Assembly: GCF_030930995.1 (NCBI RefSeq)
Contig: NZ_CP133217.1
Coordinates: 2,470,001-2,534,000 of the forward strand
Length of the DNA stretch: 64,000 bases
Source: Thiothrix subterranea
GTDB taxonomy: Bacteria; Pseudomonadota; Gammaproteobacteria; Thiotrichales; Thiotrichaceae
Direction of reading: 5' to 3'
Each line of letters begins with the position of its first letter. Within the stretch, counting starts at the first letter, position 1. Positions 58,113 through 64,000 of this stretch are shown here, in pieces. A program made the translations under genes and the position numbers. Below the pieces are notes generated by a model. The model did no database searches, had not been told where the DNA came from, and worked only from the letters and a program-made list of their open reading frames with translations.

Positions 58113-60401
58113 TTACTTTGCCGCTTGTTGCATGAAGGACATCGCTTGTAAGCGTAGTTGCTCCGGTGTGACATCACCAACCAGACGTAATGCCCGTAAT
58201 TCTTCCCCGGCATTACTGAAAAACACCAGAGCAGGCGGCGCTATGACATCGAAGCGCTTTTGCAATGCTAAGTCATTTTCAGTCTGGTCAGTAACATCCA
58301 CTTGTAAGAAGAGTGTATTTCCCAACGTTTTAATAGACGCTGGGTCTTTGAACGTGGTTTTTTCCATGGTGTGACAATAACTGCACCAATCCGCATAGAA
58401 ATCTAGCATGACGGGGCGTTGTTGTGATTTGGCTTGTTTTAGCGCGGTTTCTAGCGCGTCAATACTTTGAATCCGTTGAAAAGTGATAGCTGCTTCAGTG
58501 GTTTGACCAGGGGCGGTGCTGACAGAAAAAATACCTTTCAGCGGTTGCAATAAATTGGTGCTGCCAGCGGATAAACCGAGCAGGATCAATGCCCCATAGA
58601 ATAATTGCAGCATACCGGTACTTTTCCAGAAGCGACCCCAGCCCCCGGCATCTTCTTCAATTTTCTCCAATGCGCCCATGTAAACACCGGATGAAACCAA
58701 CAGAATACCGGTAAGCGCCATGGTAATTTCAATGGAAACAATGCGACTGAGCATGTAAATCGCCACACCCAGCATAATAATGCCGAAGAGTGCTTTGACG
58801 GTATCCATCCAAATACCCGCGCGTGGTAACAGATGACCGGCGGATGCACCGATGAGAATTAACGGTACGCCAATGCCCATACCGAGTGAGAATAAAGCCG
58901 CTGCCCCTAACCACGCATTATTGCTTTGGGTAATAAACGTTAAAATACCGGCAATAGCAGGGCCAGCACAGGGGCCAACAATCAAGGTCGACAAAAAGCC
59001 CATAATGGCAGCGCCAACAAAGCTACCGCTTTCTTGTTTATTGCTGATTTCATTTAAACGGCTTTGTAGGCTATTAGGTAACTGTAAATCGTAAAAGCCA
59101 AACATTGAGAAGGCAAGCGCCACAAAGAGGGCGCTCATTAAGCCGATGGCTATCGGATGTTGCAGTACCGCTTGGAGGTTTTGCCCAAAATAACCAAAGA
59201 CAAACCCAATAATCGCATAAGCAATAGCGCCCGAAATAACATAAGTAACGGAAAGCCATAGTGCTTTACGCGAAGATGTGTTGCCATACCCAGCAATTAT
59301 CCCTGAAAGAATGGGAACCATCGGGAAAATACACGGGGTGAAAGCCAGTAATAAGCCTAAACCAAAAGTAATTGCAATGATCTGTAATAATGAGCTGTCT
59401 TCAAGGCGTTGTGTCAAAGCATCTTGTTGATTTAGAGGGGCTTTGACCACAGCATTGGTTTCACCCTCAGCAAGTGGTTTGGCATCGGGCAAACCCGTTA
59501 AAATTAGCTCCTGACTTTGTTTGACGGGGGGGTAGCAAACACCGGTGCTATCAGCGCAACCTTGATATTCGGTTTCTACGACCAGCTTTTTCAGCCCAGT
59601 TGATTGCAGTATGGGAATTTTGACATCAATATCTTCACCGTATACTTCGATCTTACCAAAGTATTCGTCATCAACTATTTTACCCGTCGGAAAGATAGGT
59701 GCGCCGAGCGTGACACCTTGTGGTTCTTTAACGGTAAATTGGATTTTAGGGCGGTATAAATGATGTTCTGGCTGGATAATCCAATGCGCATTTAACATGC
59801 CTTTATCGATGGCGCTTAGCTCGAATACAAAGGCTTGATCGACAGGCATTGCGCCGCCTGCACCGGGTTTTTGCGCCTGCTTAATAATGTTGGTCAGTGT
59901 GGCGTCGGCAGCAGGCGGTGCTGTTTTGGCGGCAGGTGGTGCCGTTTTATCGGTAGTGTTATCCAGTGCCGCTAATTGTAATTTAGCTGTTTTTTTCTGG
60001 GGGGCATAACACACACCGGCATCGGCACACCCCTGATATTTGACTTTGAGTGCCAATTCCAGTGCTTGTGAACGGGTTTGACCGCGTTCAATCGGAATCT
60101 CAATCACGACCTGATTATGGTAAACCTCAGTTTGACCAAAAGTAGGGTCGTTTTTGCTTTCGCCGGTTGGGAACGTAGCGGGAGCAAAGCTTAAATTTGG
60201 AGTTTCTGGTTCAAATGTAAAGCGTTGACGATAAAGGTAATAACCTTCGGCAATGTCCCAAGTGGCTTTGATTTTATCGGGTGCAATGACTTCAGCCTTG
60301 AATTTGAAGGCTTGGTCTGGTGGCAGCATGTCTTCTTGCTTGAGTGCATGAGCTTGTATGGAAGCCATAAGCAACAGCAGGAAGCAGAGTAATTTTCTCA
60401 T
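58113..60401 (-). CDS. dsbD: Thiol:disulfide interchange protein DsbD with duplicated N-terminal domain
   Basis: 762 aa from the ATG at 60401, which begins a signal peptide (KLLCFLLLLMASIQAHA). Two DsbD-alpha domains are visible. The first holds EGYYLYRQRFTF and YQGCADAGVCYAPQ, the second PEHHLYRPKIQF and YQGCADSTGVCYPP. Eight TM helices of DsbD-beta follow (FTPCIFPMVPILSG and GPCAGPAIAGILTF carry the Cys pair). The C-terminal thioredoxin domain has FYADWCSYCHTMEK. It moves electrons from cytosolic thioredoxin to the periplasm. E. coli DsbD has one alpha domain and 565 residues. Confidence 0.93.
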   Translation of the reverse strand: MRKLLCFLLLLMASIQAHALKQEDMLPPDQAFKFKAEVIAPDKIKATWDIAEGYYLYRQRFTFEPETPNLSFAPATFPTGESKNDPTFGQTEVYHNQVVIEIPIERGQTRSQALELALKVKYQGCADAGVCYAPQKKTAKLQLAALDNTTDKTAPPAAKTAPPAADATLTNIIKQAQKPGAGGAMPVDQAFVFELSAIDKGMLNAHWIIQPEHHLYRPKIQFTVKEPQGVTLGAPIFPTGKIVDDEYFGKIEVYGEDIDVKIPILQSTGLKKLVVETEYQGCADSTGVCYPPVKQSQELILTGLPDAKPLAEGETNAVVKAPLNQQDALTQRLEDSSLLQIIAITFGLGLLLAFTPCIFPMVPILSGIIAGYGNTSSRKALWLSVTYVISGAIAYAIIGFVFGYFGQNLQAVLQHPIAIGLMSALFVALAFSMFGFYDLQLPNSLQSRLNEISNKQESGSFVGAAIMGFLSTLIVGPCAGPAIAGILTFITQSNNAWLGAAALFSLGMGIGVPLILIGASAGHLLPRAGIWMDTVKALFGIIMLGVAIYMLSRIVSIEITMALTGILLVSSGVYMGALEKIEEDAGGWGRFWKSTGMLQLFYGALILLGLSAGSTNLLQPLKGIFSVSTAPGQTTEAAITFQRIQSIDALETALKQAKSQQRPVMLDFYADWCSYCHTMEKTTFKDPASIKTLGNTLFLQVDVTDQTENDLALQKRFDVIAPPALVFFSNAGEELRALRLVGDVTPEQLRLQAMSFMQQAAK

Positions 60402-60680
60402 TGTTGGGCGCTCTCTAACCTGCACACGGGGGAGGGGCCAGTAGCCTGCTCCGGCAGGAGTGTCATTACAAGTAGACAATCCGTCATCTTTATAGCGTGG
60501 TGTAATTGAATTCGGGTAATAGTAGAGTAAATGTCTGGGATCGGCAAAATATCTTCGCACCATTTTGCATCATATCGCATGTTTTTGTTTGTTGGGATGG
60601 AGCAAGTCAAGCACGCAACATGAAGTTGTGCTTTGTGCAACAAGCTGTGGTTTGAATACAACATATTCTTTGTGGATAAA

Positions 60681-60711
60681 AACAAAAGCCTGAGATTCTC
60701 AGGCTTTTGTT
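60681..60711 (-). terminator. Rho-independent terminator of the H-NS-like gene
   Basis: Perfect 14-bp stem AACAAAAGCCTGAG / CTCAGGCTTTTGTT with ATT loop. On the minus strand it continues into TTTTATCC. The stem itself is symmetric enough to work in both directions. Confidence 0.88.
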
Positions 60712-60731
60712 AAGGTATGCTGTAACAGCAA

Positions 60732-61061
60732 TTATTCAGGAATCAAGCAATCATTTAAGTCATGACCGGTAGAAATCCATTCTTCAACCCAACCTGGCTT
60801 TCTACCGCGACCGCTCCACGTTTGTTCAGGGTTATTAGGGTTGCTGTATTTTGCTTTAACAATACGTTTTTTAGCAGGACGTGCTTGCATGACTTCTATC
60901 ACTTCTTCAAGTGTAAAGCCTGAGCGATCAACCATGTCTTCAATCGCTTCGCGTAAACTTAACAATTCACCGTCACGGCGATTGGCAATCGCACTATCAA
61001 TACTGCCTTTGAGTTTTTCAAGTTCCGCAACACTGAGATTGGAAATATCAACATTAGACAT
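60732..61061 (-). CDS. H-NS-family nucleoid protein
   Basis: 109 aa from the ATG at 61061, with AAAGGTG upstream. The N-terminal coiled coil for oligomerisation (NLSVAELEKLKGSIDSAI...) is followed by a C-terminal DNA-binding part with KYSNPNNPEQTWSGRGRKPGWV, the H-NS/StpA/BpH3 signature (TWSGRGRKP). Such proteins silence AT-rich foreign DNA, so it could silence the AT-rich cargo at 18-35 kb. The minus-strand upstream region has TTGACA (61130-61135) but no well-spaced -10. Confidence 0.92.
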   Translation of the reverse strand: MSNVDISNLSVAELEKLKGSIDSAIANRRDGELLSLREAIEDMVDRSGFTLEEVIEVMQARPAKKRIVKAKYSNPNNPEQTWSGRGRKPGWVEEWISTGHDLNDCLIPE

Positions 61062-61332
61062 GAATAACACCTTTCCTTTTGCATTATGTTTAAAAAATAA
61101 TGTTATATACTCTCGTTATTCAATGAGTTTGTCAAGCATGGTTTTTATAAAAACAGGTGTTAGTTATTTAAAATAACCTTACTCGGTTTGTGGCGCTGTT
61201 GAAATTGAGGGTGATTAGCATGGTTATTTTTTATCAGACGGGCGGCGTGGCAATTGTCAAGTAAATTGGCTATAATTAAGTCCATTATTTAATCATAACT
61301 ATTATAGAAAGACCTGTTGTTAGGGGGATTTG

Positions 61333-63312
61333 ATGCGATTTGTCGTTCCAATCCTGTCATTGGTTGCGTTGGCAGTTGTTTTTGTCTGGGTAGTGTCCAG
61401 CGGCCAGCTAAACAAGACTTCGATGGCAGATAAGTTGACTGTTTTACCTAATCTTGTGCCTTATTTACTGTTGGGCATGTTTGTTGCGCAAGTAGCTGCC
61501 GTTTATCTGTTAGTGCGTTTTGGTAAACGCCCGCCTGTTCCCATGGCACGAGTAGCAAATGATGGGGAAGAGACTGCTAAATCCTCACCAGAGCAGGTGA
61601 ATACCGAATGGGTGTTGGATGCTTTGGCAGGGGGAGTGATTGTTGCTAATCAACAAGGTATTATTACTTATATGAACACCAGTGCAGAAAAATTGACACT
61701 GTGGCAACGTGATAAAGTATTGGGTGAACATGTTAGTAGTGTCTTGAAGTTAGAAGATTTGCAAGGTAATGCTCTGGGTGAAAAAGCTTTTGAAACCAAT
61801 ATATTTCATCCTAATTATCCGCTGCAATTTGGGCAAGTGAAGCTGTATCCGCGTGTTGGTGAAGAGCGTTTCGTCGAATTAAACACAACTTGCATACTCG
61901 ACAATTGTAAAGCGATTGTGTTTATCTTTCGTGATGTTACCGCTGACCGCAAAGTCATTAACCGTTTGTACCGCCAAGCATCGCGTGATGCATTAACCGA
62001 TTTGATGAATCGCACCAGTTTTGAGCAGTATGTGGAACAACTGGCGCACGATACCTCCGCCCTGACACGTAGCCATGTATTAGCCAGTGTGGATTTGGAT
62101 AATTTCAAAATTATCAATGATACCTGCGGGCATTTAGCCGGGGATGAATTGCTTAAGCAGGTTGCGCAAATCTTCCGGCGTTCGGTACGCATTTCCGATA
62201 AAGTGGCACGTATTGGTGGGGATGAATTCGCTGTATTTTTAGAGGGTTGCGGCTTGGAAAAAGGCCGTAGCATTATGGAGTCTATCTTAACCGAATTGCG
62301 TAATTTCCGCTTTAGTTGGGAGGGCAAGGTCTTTTCCATTGGTGCAAGTGTGGGCTTAATCGAATTTATGCCATCTTCCAATTTGCAGATTAAGCAGTTG
62401 TTTTCTGATGCTGATAAGGCGTGTTACACCGCTAAAGCCTTGGGACGTAACCAAGTATTTGTTCACGAAGAAGAGAAGCGTGAACAAATGTCTAACCAAC
62501 GGGTGCATGATTGGAGCAAGCTGTTAAAAGATGCGTTGCGCGAAGACCGCTTCATTCTGTTTGCGCAGCCGGTGATGCCGTTGCATTCCGAGCGTAATCA
62601 AAGTTTTCGCCAATACGAAATTTTGTTGCGTCTGCCATTTCGCCAAGCCTTATTGAATCCGGGTAGCTTTTTGCCGGTTGCTGATCGTTTGGATTTAATG
62701 ACCAGTATCGACCGTTGGATTATCCGTAAATCATTGGAAATGTTAGCAGGTTGCCGCAGTGATAACGCTCACGGTTCTCCCTGTATGGAAACGCGCTTGA
62801 TGATCAATTTATCCGGTCAGTCGGTGCAAGATGCGCGTTTGTTTCCGTATGTGGAACAACAGATCAAACAGTTTGGAATTGACCCCGGTATGATTTGCTT
62901 TGAAATTTCCGAATCTGTCGCTATCAGTAACTTTGTCCACGCCAAACGGGTGATGAACGCCTTGCACAGTTTGGGTTGCCATTTGGTGCTCGATGATTTC
63001 GGCAGCGGTTTCTCGTCACTCAGTTATTTACGCGAATTGCCACTCAGTTACCTGAAAATCGACGGTAATTTTGTCCACAATTTGGTATCCAGCCCCGTCG
63101 ATGCGGCGATGGTGAAAGCGGTGCACGAAGTGGGGCAGGTGATGAACTTATTAACCATTGCGGAACTGGTGGAAGATGGCGAAACCTTGGTGCGTTTGCG
63201 TCAAATCGGCGTCGACTTCGCGCAAGGCTATTACTGTGGACGCCCGATTCCCTTAGTGCAATTGCGTGAACGCATTCACAGTGAGCAAGCGCTCAACGCG
63301 AAAGCTGCCTGA
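61333..63312 (+). CDS. PAS-GGDEF-EAL c-di-GMP signalling protein
   Basis: 659 aa from the ATG at 61333 behind AGGGGGA. Two N-terminal TM helices (FVVPILSLVALAVVFVWVV; LVPYLLLGMFVAQVAAVYLLV) are followed by PAS (WVLDALAGGVIVANQQGIITYM). The GGDEF domain contains DLDNFKIINDTCGH and RIGGDEFAVF (intact). In the EAL domain the motif reads YEILLRL (E-I-L), with FEISES, DDFGSGFSSLSYL and LKIDG intact. Both cyclase and phosphodiesterase residues look usable. The sensed signal is unknown. No operon partner. Confidence 0.93.
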   Translation: MRFVVPILSLVALAVVFVWVVSSGQLNKTSMADKLTVLPNLVPYLLLGMFVAQVAAVYLLVRFGKRPPVPMARVANDGEETAKSSPEQVNTEWVLDALAGGVIVANQQGIITYMNTSAEKLTLWQRDKVLGEHVSSVLKLEDLQGNALGEKAFETNIFHPNYPLQFGQVKLYPRVGEERFVELNTTCILDNCKAIVFIFRDVTADRKVINRLYRQASRDALTDLMNRTSFEQYVEQLAHDTSALTRSHVLASVDLDNFKIINDTCGHLAGDELLKQVAQIFRRSVRISDKVARIGGDEFAVFLEGCGLEKGRSIMESILTELRNFRFSWEGKVFSIGASVGLIEFMPSSNLQIKQLFSDADKACYTAKALGRNQVFVHEEEKREQMSNQRVHDWSKLLKDALREDRFILFAQPVMPLHSERNQSFRQYEILLRLPFRQALLNPGSFLPVADRLDLMTSIDRWIIRKSLEMLAGCRSDNAHGSPCMETRLMINLSGQSVQDARLFPYVEQQIKQFGIDPGMICFEISESVAISNFVHAKRVMNALHSLGCHLVLDDFGSGFSSLSYLRELPLSYLKIDGNFVHNLVSSPVDAAMVKAVHEVGQVMNLLTIAELVEDGETLVRLRQIGVDFAQGYYCGRPIPLVQLRERIHSEQALNAKAA

Positions 63313-63389
63313 TTTGGTGGGGTTGCCTTGAAAATACCCTGTTCAGACCGATATAGTTGAAATTATTAGTTTGAATGGAATCTTGTGTC

Positions 63390-63863
63390 ATGCGTCGCTT
63401 CCCCGTGTTTTCTGTGCTGTTTTTGGTGATTCCATTCATTGAGCTGTGGTTGCTCATCAAAGTCGGCAGTGCGATTGGCGCATTGGCGACGATTCTACTG
63501 TTAATCCTCTCCGGCTTCTTGGGAATGTATTTATTGCGTCACCAAGGCTTAGCTACGCTGGCAAAATTCCAACGTGATATGCAGGCAGGGCAACGCCCAG
63601 CAAAGTCCTTGCTGGAAGGCATGATGATGTTGTTGGGTGGTTTGTTGTTCATTATCCCCGGCTTTTTCACCGATTTAGTCGGGTTAATCTTATTGTTGCC
63701 ACCCACGCGCTATCTACTGGTGAAATTCATGCTCAAGAACGGTGTGGTGTCAGTTGGTGGTGGCTATCAACACACGTCTGCACCCCGTTCTTCCGGCACT
63801 GACATTGAAGGCGAAGTCATTCGCCGCGTTGACGATACAAAAAATTCACTCGACCGCCCTTGA
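63390..63863 (+). CDS. fxsA: FxsA-family membrane protein
   Basis: 157 aa from the ATG at 63390 (MRRFPVFSVLFLVIPFIELW), which matches the family start better than the ATG at 63375. TM helices are at the N-terminus, IGALATILLLILSGFLGMYLL and MMMLLGGLLFIIPGFFTDLVGLILLLPPTR; the segments PFIELW and LLFIIPGFFTDLVGLILLLP are FxsA hallmarks. E. coli FxsA over-expression relieves F-plasmid exclusion of phage T7. It lies upstream of groES, the same neighbourhood as in E. coli. Confidence 0.9.
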   Translation: MRRFPVFSVLFLVIPFIELWLLIKVGSAIGALATILLLILSGFLGMYLLRHQGLATLAKFQRDMQAGQRPAKSLLEGMMMLLGGLLFIIPGFFTDLVGLILLLPPTRYLLVKFMLKNGVVSVGGGYQHTSAPRSSGTDIEGEVIRRVDDTKNSLDRP

Positions 63864-63887
63864 CTTTGCCCTAGTCATCCCTATTAT
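63860..63887 (+). promoter_or_regulatory. Sigma-70 promoter of groES
   Basis: TTGACT (63860-63865), 16-bp spacer, TATTAT (63882-63887). The CIRCE operator begins at the last base of the -10 box, so HrcA bound there would block initiation. Confidence 0.8.
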
Positions 63888-63913
63888 TAGCACTCACTAG
63901 CCTTGAGTGCTAA
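63887..63913 (+). promoter_or_regulatory. CIRCE operator (HrcA binding site)
   Basis: TTAGCACTC, nine bases (ACTAGCCTT), GAGTGCTAA: an exact match to the CIRCE consensus with perfect arms. It sits 48 bp upstream of groES and overlaps the expected transcription start. It predicts HrcA repression of groESL. Confidence 0.96.
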
Positions 63914-63961
63914 CAACAACCCTAATGTCCTAATCCGATTGGTTTGAGGAGAATACTGACC

Positions 63962-64000
63962 ATGAATATCCGTCCATTGCATGACCGCGTTGTAGTACGC
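63962..64000 (+). CDS. groES: Co-chaperonin GroES, 5' end only (runs off the window)
   Basis: The first 13 codons read MNIRPLHDRVVVR, the invariant GroES start. A GAGGAG ribosome site precedes the ATG. GroES caps the GroEL chamber. Controlled by the CIRCE operator just upstream. Confidence 0.96.
   Translation, partial: MNIRPLHDRVVVR

Noticed and set aside
61237-61283. Promoter before the GGDEF-EAL gene (TATAAT near 61269)
   Set aside because: The nearest TTGTCA is only 11 bp from the -10 box and the 17-bp alternative TGGCAA is weak, so no confident call.
1-64000. CRISPR array or cas genes
   Set aside because: No regularly spaced short direct repeats and no Cas-like protein were seen.

Overview
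The window reads as a chromosomal segment of a gammaproteobacterium. The sulfur-oxidising Thiotrichales (Thiothrix-like) are my best guess, from the housekeeping set (dnaB, alr, minCDE, rlmB/rnr, hda, pgsA, dsbD, groES), moderate GC in the core genes and heavy IS load; the genus is inference. The two ends (1-9.7 kb and 38.5-64 kb) are ordinary core chromosome. The middle (about 9.7-38.5 kb) is accessory DNA with much more AT-rich genes, nested insertion sequences and broken genes.

Left core (1-9.7 kb): the end of dnaB interrupted by a large LAGLIDADG intein, alr, an SH3-like membrane-anchored protein, a BaeSR-like two-component system followed by two Spy/CpxP-like periplasmic proteins, an OmpA-domain protein with a TM-helix channel-like protein, and a DUF486 membrane protein. 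Accessory region 1 (9.7-17.7 kb): a one-piece AAA ATPase-DUF4435 gene resembling fused PARIS (AriA-AriB), a Uma2 gene cut by an IS, an IS3-family element carrying another IS inside it, three pieces of an IS231-like element, remnants of a DNA methyltransferase and an unidentified gene, and a PIN toxin with a 58-aa presumed antitoxin.

Accessory region 2 (17.8-38.5 kb) is the most striking part. Full-length mfd (38.56-42.06 kb, minus strand) is followed downstream by two extra copies of only its 3' ~1.38 kb. The order along the mfd coding direction is: full mfd, module C, mfd tail, module B, mfd tail, module A. Module C holds an N-oxygenase biosynthetic operon (AurF-like diiron N-oxygenase, rubredoxin-NAD(P)H reductase fusion, YqcI/YcgG-GntA-like heme protein, amino-acid exporter, class III aminotransferase) plus a MOSC protein, a glutamine amidotransferase and a MocR regulator. 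Module B holds a UPF0175/DUF3368 toxin-antitoxin pair and a two-gene PARIS-like system. Module A holds a small membrane protein and an 844-aa TIR-STAND protein. Each tail ends at the mfd stop and starts within ~23 bp of the same internal position. This is what repeated Campbell-type insertion of circular DNAs carrying cargo plus an mfd tail would leave. One tail was later hit by an IS231-like element (11-bp duplication) and an IS3 element (4-bp duplication), and the mfd sequence gives their exact ends.

Right core (42-64 kb): Sel1-repeat protein, minCDE, a TlpA-like thioredoxin, gph-rmuC followed by a MotA/TolQ-like plus TolR/MotB-like coiled-coil stator pair, rlmB-rnr, tRNA-Leu(CAG), rluA, an OmpA lipoprotein, pgsA-AI-2E transporter-hda, a DUF533 protein, a PA3496-like small protein, a DsbD with a duplicated N-terminal domain, an H-NS-family protein, a PAS-GGDEF-EAL protein, fxsA, and the start of groES behind a perfect CIRCE operator.

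Family names come from recognised motifs; no database search was possible. Start codons were moved from the longest frame where a ribosome binding site or family length argued for it.
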